64,000 nucleotides of DNA. Origin: Bradyrhizobium liaoningense. GTDB lineage: Bacteria; Pseudomonadota; Alphaproteobacteria; Rhizobiales; Xanthobacteraceae. The stretch lies in assembly GCF_018130955.1 (NCBI RefSeq), contig NZ_JAFCJM010000001.1:62001-126000 (forward strand), read 5' to 3'. The stretch's first letter is position 1. Each line of letters opens with the position of its first letter. The notes under the pieces are model-generated. The model ran no database searches. It was not told where the DNA came from and saw nothing but the letters and a program-made list of their open reading frames with translations. Positions 54,996-63,205 of the stretch are shown here, piece after piece. A program made the translations under genes and the position numbers.

Positions 54996-55997
54996 ATGAC
55001 GGGAGATCAGGTGTCAGCCATTCTGGGCACGGGGGAGCATCGCTACCGCGTCGTAGACAACTGGGCAAAGCTGCCGGACGGCTGGCAGCTGACCGACGTC
55101 GCTTCCGTCGCCGTCGACAGCAAGGACCGGATCTACGTCTTCAACCGCGGCGCCCATCCGATGGTGGTGCTCGACCGCGACGGCAACTTCTTGCGGAGCT
55201 GGGGCGAGGGACTGTTCAACCGCGCACACGGCCTGGATATCGATGCCGACGATAATCTCTACTGCACCGACGACGGCGACCACACCGTGCGCAAGTGCAC
55301 GACCGACGGCAAGGTTTTGCTGACTATCGGCGTTCCCGAAAAACCCGTGCCTTTTATGAGCGGCGATCCCTTCCATCGCTGCACCCACACCGCGCTGTCC
55401 CCGAAGGGCGAGATCTACGTCTCGGACGGCTACGGCAACGCCCGTGTTCACAAATTCACGCCCGATGGCAAGCTGATCAAGAGCTGGGGCGAGCCCGGCA
55501 CCGACCCTGGCCAGTTCAATATCGTGCACAATATCGTCACTGATGCGGATGGCTGGGTCTATGTCGCCGACCGCGAGAATCATCGCGTGCAGGTGTTCGA
55601 CGGGAACGGCAAATACGAGACGCAGTGGAACAACCTGCACCGGCCGTGCGCGCTGTGCTGTTGCGGCGGCGGCAAGAGCCCGACCTTCGTGATCGGCGAG
55701 CTGGGTCCCGCCATGCCGGTCAACCGCAAGGTGCCCAATCTCGGCCCGCGGCTGTCGATTGTGGACGCCAAGGGCAAGCGCCTCGCGCGGCTCGGCGGCG
55801 AGGATGGCCCCGGTCTTGCGAGCGGCAAATTCCTCGCGCCGCACGGCATCGCGCTGGATTCGAGGGGCGACATGTATGTCGGCGAGGTCGGCGTTACCGA
55901 CTGGAAGACGAATTTTCCGGACGAGGACATGCCGGCCGTGGTTCGCACTACGCGTTGCTTGCAGAAGCTGGAGCGCGTGGCGGACGATCCGCGCTAG
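54996..55997 (+). CDS. NHL-repeat propeller protein (peptidyl-alpha-hydroxyglycine amidating lyase-like)
   Basis: This 333-residue protein is built of NHL-type beta-propeller repeats: DSKDRIYVFNRGAHPMVVLD, HGLDIDADDNLYCTDDGDHTVRKC, GEIYVSDGYGNARVHKF and DADGWVYVADRENHRVQVFD. The family is often labelled peptidyl-alpha-hydroxyglycine alpha-amidating lyase by fold, although bacterial members have uncertain functions. There is no signal peptide, so it is probably cytoplasmic. An unusual cysteine cluster (CALCCC at 55647-55664) interrupts one blade. An alternative start is GTG 55011. It follows the RraA-like gene by 24 bases. Confidence 0.78.
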   Translation: MTGDQVSAILGTGEHRYRVVDNWAKLPDGWQLTDVASVAVDSKDRIYVFNRGAHPMVVLDRDGNFLRSWGEGLFNRAHGLDIDADDNLYCTDDGDHTVRKCTTDGKVLLTIGVPEKPVPFMSGDPFHRCTHTALSPKGEIYVSDGYGNARVHKFTPDGKLIKSWGEPGTDPGQFNIVHNIVTDADGWVYVADRENHRVQVFDGNGKYETQWNNLHRPCALCCCGGGKSPTFVIGELGPAMPVNRKVPNLGPRLSIVDAKGKRLARLGGEDGPGLASGKFLAPHGIALDSRGDMYVGEVGVTDWKTNFPDEDMPAVVRTTRCLQKLERVADDPR

Positions 55998-56027
55998 AGG
56001 CGCGCGGCGCATTCGATCGGTGCAGAT

Positions 56028-56932
56028 TTACAGGCGGACGACTTCCCCGCTCCGAACGCTCTCATCGGCGGCAAAGACGATGCGGAGTGAGTTGATCGCG
56101 TCCTCGTGATGCTCGGATAGGTCGATCTCGCCACGGATCGCGCTCAGAAACAGCCGCTGCTCGCGCTCGCACAGCTCCTGATGGCCGGGTTCGTCTGCTG
56201 TCGAGATCAACTCGTCCGGCTTCGCAAAGCGGTCTTCGGTGTCGCGCGCCGCGTGATGGATGCGAAGGGCGTTGGTCCGCGTATGCGTGTCATGGTCCGC
56301 CGAATGCGCGCCCGCATCGGTGCTCTCCTTCGCGACGATCGACACACTGCCGTTCGGGCCGATCAAGTCCTTCACGAAATGAGCGGTCTCGCTCATCATC
56401 GGACCCCAGCCGACCTCGTACCAGCCGACGGATCCATCGTCGAACGTGATGTGAAGATGGCCGTAATTGTACATGGCCGGCGCGATCTCGCTCGTCAATC
56501 GCGCCCCGACCGCGTGGACCGCGACAGGACGCGCTCGCGTCACCTGGCACATGATGTCGACGTAATGGACGCCGCAATCGACGATCGGCGAAGTCGACCG
56601 CATGAGCTTCTTATGAACCTCCCAGAAGGAGCCCGCAGACTGCTGGTTGAGATTCATGCGCATCACGAGCGGCTTTCCGAGCGTCCGGCCGATCTCGACG
56701 AAGCGCGACCGGGACGCAAGCTCGTGAGCGCCTCGTCGAAGCTTTCGAAGCGCGGAAGAGCGGGAAACTCGGCCTCGAGATCGTCGCGATCCGCTGCGCG
56801 GGAGGTGCAAAGACCGACGAGCTCAAATCCCTCGACCGATCTGTAGGCGTGAGCATGGCTGGTTCCCATGGTGCCGAGGCCAACCACGAGAACGCGAACA
56901 TTCTGTGCGGTCGAAATGGAGGGCGAGGACAT
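56028..56932 (-). pseudogene. Gfo/Idh/MocA oxidoreductase with internal deletion and frameshift
   Basis: An N-terminal Rossmann piece starts at 56932 (VRVLVVGLGTMGTSHAHAYRSVEGFELVGL) and runs to FDEALTSL near 56710. The rest of the family's sequence resumes in another frame near 56702 with FVEIGRTLGKPLVMRMNLNQQ and continues to 56028. The middle of the fold, expected to hold about 60 residues including the catalytic EKP motif, is missing. A deletion of a length not divisible by three therefore inactivated the gene, unless the sequence is wrong here. The C-terminal part is otherwise well preserved, so the loss is probably recent. It lies just downstream of nagA on the same strand. Confidence 0.7.
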
Positions 56933-56947
56933 TGCTCGATCGGTCCC

Positions 56948-58117
56948 TCAGTCAGGTGTTGCCTGCCAGCTCGTCGCGCTTGGAGCGTCGGCGGTTGCAC
57001 GGCCCTCGATCCAAGTTTCGAGCACGCGCAAACGGTCGTCGAGATGTACGAGGCTCGCGAGATAGCCTGGTGCGATACGGCCAAGTTCCGCGTCGCGCCG
57101 GAGAAACGTCGCCGGAACGCGCGACGCCATCGCGAGGGCGTCGGTGAGATCGAGTCGCACGACGTTGACGGCATAGCGTACGGCTTCGTCCATGGTTAGA
57201 ACCGAGCCTGCGAGCGTTCCATCCTCGAGCCGCAGGCAGCCGTCTGCACGAGACACGCGGCGGCCCTGTAGATCGAATTGATCGGGCCCGCCGGCCGCCG
57301 GTGGCATTGCATCCGTAATCAGCATGAAACGATCGTGGCGCTTGGCGGCGAAGGCGATACGCAAGTTCGCCTCGTGCACGTGATGACCATCCGCGATGAT
57401 TCCAACGAAAGCCTCGGTGAGATCGAGCGCGGCGCCGACCATGCCTGGCTCGCGCCCGGCGGGCGCACTCATGGCATTGAACAGATGGGTAAACGCCTGT
57501 GCGCCGGCTTCGACAGCCGCGCATGCCTCCGCGTAGCTTGCATCGGAGTGGCCGAGCGAGACGAGCACACCATGCCGCGCGAGTTCGACAATACTCTCGA
57601 CGCGGACCCGATTGGGCGCGAGCGTCAGCATGACCGCCCCGCAATTCGCATTGGCGATGGTCGCGAGGTCGCCGGGCTCGAGGTCGCGGATGTATCGGAG
57701 CTCATGCGCGCCCTTGCGGTGCGGGTCCAGAAAGGGCCCTTCCAGATGGATGCCGAGGGTCGCCGGGGTCAGATGCCGCGCCTCGCGCGCGGCGGCGATC
57801 GCCGCCGCCATCACCTGCGGCGTGTCGGTCACCAGCGTCGGCAGCAGCCCGACGGTGCCGTGCTTGCGATGGGCAGCTGCAATGCGGGCGATGCCTGCGG
57901 CTGTCGGGTCCTCGTTGAACAGGACGCCACCGCCGCCATTGACCTGCACATCGATATAGCCGGGCGCGAGCAGGCCGCCGCCGAGATCGCGCACGGCGCC
58001 CTGAGGTCTCTCGGAGTGAGGAACGATTGCCGCGATGCGCCCGCCTTCGACGACGACTGAGTGGTCATCGAGAAAACGCTCACCATCGAAAATCCGCGCG
58101 CCGGACAGAATGGTCAT
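56948..58117 (-). CDS. nagA: N-acetylglucosamine-6-phosphate deacetylase
   Basis: This 389-residue amidohydrolase-fold enzyme converts GlcNAc-6-phosphate to glucosamine-6-phosphate and acetate in the cytoplasm. Metal and active-site motifs are complete: GYIDVQVNGGGG, GIHLEGPFLDPHRKGAH (metal-binding Glu), SLGHSDASYAEA (His), FTHLFNAMSAPAGREPGMVG (His and substrate loop) and LITDAMPPAAGG (catalytic Asp). It overlaps the SIS-domain gene by one base. Its product would be deaminated by the upstream-encoded SIS protein. Confidence 0.93.
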   Translation of the reverse strand: MTILSGARIFDGERFLDDHSVVVEGGRIAAIVPHSERPQGAVRDLGGGLLAPGYIDVQVNGGGGVLFNEDPTAAGIARIAAAHRKHGTVGLLPTLVTDTPQVMAAAIAAAREARHLTPATLGIHLEGPFLDPHRKGAHELRYIRDLEPGDLATIANANCGAVMLTLAPNRVRVESIVELARHGVLVSLGHSDASYAEACAAVEAGAQAFTHLFNAMSAPAGREPGMVGAALDLTEAFVGIIADGHHVHEANLRIAFAAKRHDRFMLITDAMPPAAGGPDQFDLQGRRVSRADGCLRLEDGTLAGSVLTMDEAVRYAVNVVRLDLTDALAMASRVPATFLRRDAELGRIAPGYLASLVHLDDRLRVLETWIEGRATADAPSATSWQATPD

Positions 58118-59142
58118 TAAACAGTCTCCGTCACCTTGCGCAGGTTGCGCGGGCGGTCGGGATCGCGCCCGAGCCGGAGCGCAAGCGCCTCGGCAAGGCG
58201 GTAGAAGCGGTGGATCATGACGATGGGCTCCAGCAGCGTCGCTTCGGCTTTCGCCGTAGCGAGACGATCTGCCTCGTCAGCGCCGCCCGCTTCGATTGCA
58301 ATCACCGTCGCGCCGGCATTGGCCAGCGCCGTGAGCGTCGGCAGCATGCCTTCGCGGGCTGCGTCGGACGGCAGGAAGGCGATGACGGGAAAGTCCGAGG
58401 CCACAAGCTCGGCCGGGCCATGCAGCACCTCGGCCGCGGAATAGGCCTCGGCGTGAATCGCGCAGGTTTCCTTGAGCTTCAGAGCCGCCTCCGCGGCGAT
58501 CGCAAGCGTCGCGCCGCGACCGAGCACGAAAGCGCTGCGGGCATTTGCGAGCCTCTCGAGCATCGCCGCGGGCGGCGGCGTTCCTTGCCCGCGGAGGAGG
58601 TCCGGCAGACCGGTGAGGGCGTCTGCGAGCTGCCGATCCTCGCGCCAGGCCGCGACGAGGCTCGCGCCCGCGGCGAGACCTGCAACCATCGATTTGGTTG
58701 CGGCGACGGAACGTTCCGTGCCTGCGCACAACGGCAGCAGCAGTTCGGCCTCTTGCGCGAGCGGCGCGGCCACGTCGTTGACCAGTGCGACGGCCAGCGC
58801 ACCGCCGCGTCGTGCGGAGCGCTGCATTTCGACGATGTCTGGGCTGCGTCCCGATTGCGAGATCGCGACGGAAACGCCGCCTTCGAGCCGCATCGGCGTA
58901 CGATAAAGTGTCGCGATGGAGGGGCCGATGGAGGCACAGGGCACGCCCGAAACGATCTCGACGAGGTATTTCAGATAGAGCGCGCAGCAATCCGACGAGC
59001 CGCGAGCGATGGTTGCGACGAGCGGCGGATCGAGGGCGCGCAGACGCGCCCCAAGTTCAGCGAGCCGCTCCGCGTTCTGGCCAAGCTGGCGCGCGACCGC
59101 TTCGCCTGCCTCGCCAATCTCCTGAAGCATGTGAGTCGTCAT
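58117..59142 (-). CDS. SIS-domain glucosamine-6-phosphate deaminase (NagB-II type)
   Basis: This 341-residue protein has two SIS domains: TIARGSSDCCALYLKYLVEI and ISQSGRSPDIVEMQRSARR in the first half, and NARSAFVLGRGATLAIAAEAALKLKETC with HGPAELV in the second. It resembles the isomerase half of GlmS without the glutaminase domain. In nag operons such proteins (NagB-II/AgaS-like) convert glucosamine-6-phosphate to fructose-6-phosphate and ammonia. It overlaps nagA by one base and the GntR gene by four. Confidence 0.85.
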   Translation of the reverse strand: MTTHMLQEIGEAGEAVARQLGQNAERLAELGARLRALDPPLVATIARGSSDCCALYLKYLVEIVSGVPCASIGPSIATLYRTPMRLEGGVSVAISQSGRSPDIVEMQRSARRGGALAVALVNDVAAPLAQEAELLLPLCAGTERSVAATKSMVAGLAAGASLVAAWREDRQLADALTGLPDLLRGQGTPPPAAMLERLANARSAFVLGRGATLAIAAEAALKLKETCAIHAEAYSAAEVLHGPAELVASDFPVIAFLPSDAAREGMLPTLTALANAGATVIAIEAGGADEADRLATAKAEATLLEPIVMIHRFYRLAEALALRLGRDPDRPRNLRKVTETV

Positions 59143-59894
59143 CGGTGCGCCTTTCGGGCCGGTGGCGACAGCGTGAGTTCGGAAACGAAGTCATAGGCGT
59201 CGGCGCGGTACCAGGATTTCGTGAACTCGACGCAGGATCCGTCGGCGAGATAAGCGATACGCTGGATATAGAGCGCCGGGCTGTCCGGTGCGACGCCGAG
59301 CAGTTCCGCATCCGCATTATCGACGAGGGTCGCACGCAAGCGCTGCAGGCCGCGGGTGGGCTTGAAGCCCTTCGCCGAGAGCGCCTCGTAAAGCGAGCCG
59401 CCGACCGAATTCTGTTCAGGAAGAAAGCGTATCGGCACGGCGGCGCGCTCGATCGCCATGGGCGAACCGTCGGCCAGGCGCAAGCGTCCCAGCCGGAACA
59501 CGCGTTCGTTCGGCCTTACGCCAAGCATCATGGCCTCTTCCGGCGTCGGCAGGAACACGCCGCGCTCAAGTTCACGCGAGCTCGCCTCCAATCCGCGCAG
59601 CCGCATGTCTTCCGTGAAACTCGTAAGACGCGACGAGGGCTGTTCGACGCGCGGCGTTGCGCGATGGATGAAGGTACCGGCGCCATGGCGGTGAAACAGC
59701 ACGCCTTCGGCGATCAGATCGGCAATCGCCTTGCGCAGCGTGGTGCGCGATACGTCGAGCAGCTCGCACAATACGCGCTCGGCCGGAAGCAATTGCGTCT
59801 CCGCGAAGCGTCCGGTCTCGATCTCGCGCCGAAGCGCGTCGACCACGGCACGATAGAGCTTCTGGCCCGGCGCGGTTTCGACCGTCATGGACAT
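59139..59894 (-). CDS. GntR-family regulator with UTRA domain (NagR-like)
   Basis: This 251-residue regulator has a winged helix-turn-helix in residues 10-75 (LYRAVVDALRREIETGRF, LLDVSRTTLRKAIADLIAEG) and a UTRA effector domain from about residue 95 (LRGLEASSRELERGVFLPTP to the end). This architecture is that of the NagR/DasR repressors, which respond to GlcNAc- or glucosamine-6-phosphate. It lies inside the nag operon and probably acts on the palindromes at 60802-60855 between nagK and murQ. It overlaps the kinase gene by 10 bases. Confidence 0.9.
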   Translation of the reverse strand: MSMTVETAPGQKLYRAVVDALRREIETGRFAETQLLPAERVLCELLDVSRTTLRKAIADLIAEGVLFHRHGAGTFIHRATPRVEQPSSRLTSFTEDMRLRGLEASSRELERGVFLPTPEEAMMLGVRPNERVFRLGRLRLADGSPMAIERAAVPIRFLPEQNSVGGSLYEALSAKGFKPTRGLQRLRATLVDNADAELLGVAPDSPALYIQRIAYLADGSCVEFTKSWYRADAYDFVSELTLSPPARKAHR

Positions 59895-60763
59895 GCCGCG
59901 TCCTCCGCGAGCGTTCCGCCAGCGAGCAGGATTGCGCCGTCGACTGCGTCCCGCTGCGGCGGGGCGAGGCGCTTGGCCACATCAGGCGGCAAAAAGGGGC
60001 GCAAGGGCTCACCGAAGCCGCCAGCGAGCGCAATGCGCTCGGCGCCAAGCGCAGCCAGCGCATTCGCAAGCGCCGCTATCGCGCTGGCTGCTTCGCCGAC
60101 AATTTCGCGCGCGCGCATATCTCCGGACCTGGCGACCTCCAGGATCGGGGGTGCGAACGCGCCGTAGTCTCTGGGCCTCGCGTCTGCTGCCCAGCGGCTC
60201 ATCCGCAATGGGTCGTCATCGAAATGGCGCGCGAGCGCTTGCGCGAGTCCGCTCATCGGTTCGAGGCCATCGATCGCACGCAGCGTCGCGCGTAACGCCG
60301 ACTCGCCGAGGCGCGCGGCCGATCCGTCGTCGCCGAGCCAGAAACCGCGTCCGCCGATGATAGTCGTTCTACCTCCCACGCGAGCGATGCCCGCCGAGCC
60401 CGTGCCAGCGATGATCAGGCCGCCGTCGCTGAGGCCGTTGGCACCGACGCAGGCGGCGATGGCATCATTGACAGCCACGATGCGCGCAAAGCCGGGCAGG
60501 GCGGCGGAGACACGCTCTGCTTCCTCGTCGTCCGAAAGCCCGGCAAGGCTAAGGCCGACCGCGATCTCCTGCCTTGGCGCACCGGCGGCGATCGCGGACT
60601 CGATCGTTTCACGGACGACCCGCATGGCCTCGTCAAAATCGAGATAGATATTCGAAGCCGGCCCGAGGCCGCGCCCGAGCTCGCGGCCCGACGAGTCCCG
60701 CAGTCTCGCGCGGCAACGGGTCGCGCCGCCGTCCACACCGAGGAAGAACTGGGCCGTCGCCAA
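59885..60763 (-). CDS. BadF/BadG-family N-acetylglucosamine kinase-like protein
   Basis: This 292-residue ASKHA-fold kinase has the phosphate-1 motif FLGVDGGATRCRARL, the phosphate-2 motif AGTGSAGIARV, AVNDAIAACVGA, and the adenosine-type IALAGGFGEPLRPFL. The BadF/BadG/BcrA/BcrD family includes N-acetylglucosamine and muramic acid kinases. An ABC importer delivers unphosphorylated amino sugar, so a kinase is needed before nagA can act. It is the first gene of the minus-strand nag operon. Confidence 0.85.
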   Translation of the reverse strand: MATAQFFLGVDGGATRCRARLRDSSGRELGRGLGPASNIYLDFDEAMRVVRETIESAIAAGAPRQEIAVGLSLAGLSDDEEAERVSAALPGFARIVAVNDAIAACVGANGLSDGGLIIAGTGSAGIARVGGRTTIIGGRGFWLGDDGSAARLGESALRATLRAIDGLEPMSGLAQALARHFDDDPLRMSRWAADARPRDYGAFAPPILEVARSGDMRAREIVGEAASAIAALANALAALGAERIALAGGFGEPLRPFLPPDVAKRLAPPQRDAVDGAILLAGGTLAEDAACP

Positions 60764-60801
60764 GGGGCCTCCTAAAAAAATTCTTAACGCCTCTAGACAA
60801 G

Positions 60802-60855
60802 TGGTATGTCACGTGGCTAAAACAAATACAAGAGGTATCTACCATTGGTATTCAC
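60802..60855. promoter_or_regulatory. Cluster of GntR/NagR-type operator candidates
   Basis: Three GGTAT elements lie in the 93-base divergent gap: TGGTATGTCAC (60802-60812), the palindrome GGTA-TC-TACC (60834-60843), and TGGTATTCAC (60846-60855). The last two form a further perfect palindrome, TACCA-T-TGGTA (60840-60850). GGT/ACC-based palindromes are typical for NagR/DasR-type regulators. The sites reach to the murQ start, so binding could repress both divergent operons. Confidence 0.5.
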
Positions 60856-60856
60856 G

Positions 60857-61801
60857 ATGTCGGTACTGACGAGCTTGGAGACGGACGCAGAGAGGTGGCG
60901 CGACACCGGCGGTGTCGTGGTGGTCGATGAGGCGATGTTCGCGGAGGCGATGCTCGCATCCTACCGCCGGGCGATTGCTTCGGTCGCGGCTGCCTCCGAA
61001 GACATCCGCGCGGCCGCGCTTCGCCTCGCCGCGATCTGGCGAGCAGGCGGGCGTCTGGTCTATGCGGGTGCAGGCTCCTCCGGTCTTGCGGCGGCCGAAG
61101 ATGCTGCCGAGCTTCCCGGAACGTTTGGCCTTGAGCTGAGCCGCATCGCAATTGTCCTGCCCGGCGGGACCGCCGAGCCATTCCGCATTGATGGAGCCGC
61201 TGAGGACGACGCCGCAGCCGGTGAGCGGGCCATAACCGCGTTCGGTGATCTCTCCCGCGACGCCGTGATCGCCGTATCGGCGAGCGGCTCGACGCCGTTC
61301 ACCGTCGCAGCCGCCGCCGAGGCGCGCCGCTGTGGCGCCTTCGTGATCGGCATTGCGCACCGTCCAGGTTCGCCCCTGCTCGTTGGCGCCGACGCCTCGA
61401 TCATGCTCGAAAGCGGGGAGGAGGCGCTGCGCGGCTCGACCCGACTCGCAGCCGGGGCTGCGCAGAAGGCCGCGCTCGGCATGCTCTCATCATTGATGGG
61501 ATTCGAGCTCGGTCACATCCATCAGGGCCTGATGGTCAATCTGAAGGCCGATAATGCGAAATTGCGCGAGCGGGCGCGCGGGATCGTCGCAACAATCGCC
61601 GGAGTCAGCAATGCCAAAGCAGAAGCGGCGCTGCGTGAGGCCGCCGGCGAGGTCAAGCCAGCGATCCTGATTGCCTGCGGGATCGTCAGCATGAGCGAAG
61701 CCGTCACGTGGCTCGCTGCTGCGGAAGGCCGGATAGACGATGCATTGCGCCGCGCAGGCGTCCACGGGATCAAGGGCGAAGGCCCGAATAAGGGAGCGTA
61801 G
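60857..61801 (+). CDS. murQ: N-acetylmuramic acid 6-phosphate etherase-like protein
   Basis: This 314-residue SIS-domain protein has the MurQ set GGRLVYAGAGSSGLAAAEDAAELPGTFG, SASGSTPFTVAAAAEARR, GSTRLAAGAAQKAALGMLSS and a helical C-terminal domain. MurQ cleaves the lactyl ether of MurNAc-6-phosphate to GlcNAc-6-phosphate, the nagA substrate. Its presence suggests the locus also handles muropeptide or peptidoglycan sugars, though some members act on related substrates. ATG 60857 was chosen; an in-frame TTG at 60845 also exists. No good ribosome binding site is visible because operator-like repeats fill the leader. Confidence 0.85.
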   Translation: MSVLTSLETDAERWRDTGGVVVVDEAMFAEAMLASYRRAIASVAAASEDIRAAALRLAAIWRAGGRLVYAGAGSSGLAAAEDAAELPGTFGLELSRIAIVLPGGTAEPFRIDGAAEDDAAAGERAITAFGDLSRDAVIAVSASGSTPFTVAAAAEARRCGAFVIGIAHRPGSPLLVGADASIMLESGEEALRGSTRLAAGAAQKAALGMLSSLMGFELGHIHQGLMVNLKADNAKLRERARGIVATIAGVSNAKAEAALREAAGEVKPAILIACGIVSMSEAVTWLAAAEGRIDDALRRAGVHGIKGEGPNKGA

Positions 61802-61802
61802 C

Positions 61803-63065
61803 ATGAGACGGACATTCAAGGCTGCAAAGGGAGCTGGGGTTGCCGCGTTGGCGTTGCTTGCGGGGCTTGCGTCGGCCGAGGCAGGCTCGTTGAAGATCGA
61901 GAGCTGGCGCAATGACGACGCCGACATCTGGAACTCGAAGATCATTCCCGCCTTCAACAAGCATTATCCCGACATCAAGATCGAGTTCGCGCCTTCGGCG
62001 CCCAAGGAATACAACGCCGCCCTCAACGCGCGGCTCGATGGCGGCACTGCCGGCGATCTCATCACGTGCCGTCCTTTCGACGCCTCGCTCGCGCTCTATC
62101 AAAAGCGCCAGCTCGACGGGGTCGACGGCCTCAAGGGCATGGACAATTTCTCCGATGTCGCGAAGGCCGCATGGCAAACGGATGACGGCAAAACCACCTT
62201 CTGTGTTCCGATCGCCTCCGTCATCGCCGGGTTCATCTACAACAAGGAAGCTTTCGCCAAGGTCGGCGTGTCCGAGCCAAAGACGCTCGATGAATTCCAC
62301 GCCGTACTCGAGAAGCTGAAGAAGGACGGGACCTACGTCCCACTGGTGATGGGCACGGCTGACCAGTGGGAGGCCGCGACCATGGGCTTCCAGAACGTCG
62401 GTCCCGACTATTGGAAGGGCGAGACTGGTCGCGCCAATCTGATTGCCGGCAAGGAGAAGCTGACCGACCCGCAATACGTCGCGGCCTTCAAGGAGATCGC
62501 GAGCTGGGCGCCGTATCTCGGATCGGGCTTCCAGGCACAGACCTACGCCGACAGTCAGAACCTGTTCTCGCTCGGCAAGGGCGCGATCTATGCGGCCGGC
62601 TCGTGGGATATCTCGACGTTCCGCGGCCAGGCGAAATTCGCCATGGGTGCATTCCCACCGCCCCAGCCGGCCGGCACGACGGATTGCTATATCTCCGATC
62701 ACACCGACATCGCGATGGGCGTCAACGCAGCGTCGAAGAATAAGGAAGACGCAAAGAAGTTCCTGGAATGGCTGACGACGCCGGAATTCGCAACGATCTA
62801 CGCCAATGCGCTTCCCGGCTTTTTCCCCCTTGCCAAGACTCCGGTGAAGGTGGACGACGATGTCGCCGCGACGATGGTCGGATGGCGCCAGACCTGCAAG
62901 TCAACGATCCGCAACTCGTATCAGGTCCTGTCGCGCGGCACGCCGAATCTGGAAAACGAGCTCTGGAACGTGTCCGCGCAGGTCGTCAACGGCAAGCTGA
63001 CGCCCGATGCTGCGGGCAAGCAGCTCCAGGACGGCCTCGACAAGTGGTACAAGCCCGCCAAGTGA
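61803..63065 (+). CDS. ABC transporter substrate-binding protein (amino-sugar type)
   Basis: This 420-residue precursor begins MRRTFKAAKGAGVAALALLAG, with a signal peptide ending near SAEAGS. The family 1 binding-protein pattern follows (LKIESWRNDDADIWNSKIIPAF), with AGDLITCRPFDASLALYQKRQ near residue 90. It starts one base after the murQ stop. Linkage to nag and murQ genes suggests GlcNAc, chitobiose or MurNAc as ligand; this is inferred. The permease gene follows about 140 bases later, after a hairpin. Confidence 0.88.
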   Translation: MRRTFKAAKGAGVAALALLAGLASAEAGSLKIESWRNDDADIWNSKIIPAFNKHYPDIKIEFAPSAPKEYNAALNARLDGGTAGDLITCRPFDASLALYQKRQLDGVDGLKGMDNFSDVAKAAWQTDDGKTTFCVPIASVIAGFIYNKEAFAKVGVSEPKTLDEFHAVLEKLKKDGTYVPLVMGTADQWEAATMGFQNVGPDYWKGETGRANLIAGKEKLTDPQYVAAFKEIASWAPYLGSGFQAQTYADSQNLFSLGKGAIYAAGSWDISTFRGQAKFAMGAFPPPQPAGTTDCYISDHTDIAMGVNAASKNKEDAKKFLEWLTTPEFATIYANALPGFFPLAKTPVKVDDDVAATMVGWRQTCKSTIRNSYQVLSRGTPNLENELWNVSAQVVNGKLTPDAAGKQLQDGLDKWYKPAK

Positions 63066-63072
63066 CGCCAGC

Positions 63073-63100
63073 CCCTCTCTCCGCTTTCGCGAGGAGAGGG
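63073..63100 (+). terminator. Intercistronic hairpin between binding-protein and permease genes
   Basis: CCCTCTCTCCGC faces GCGAGGAGAGGG with two mismatched pairs around a short TTTC loop. The first base lies eight bases after the binding-protein stop. A T-rich stretch (TTTCCTTGTTTTT) follows, so partial termination is likely. It matches the position of hairpins at 15050-15074 and 32217-32248. Confidence 0.6.
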
Positions 63101-63205
63101 ACTTTCCTTGTTTTTCGATAGCTATGCATACTCCGCTAACACATGGCGCGAGCCTAAAGAGCGGAGAGGGACGATAACGCACGGTAGGTTCAATCTCTTT
63201 CCGTC

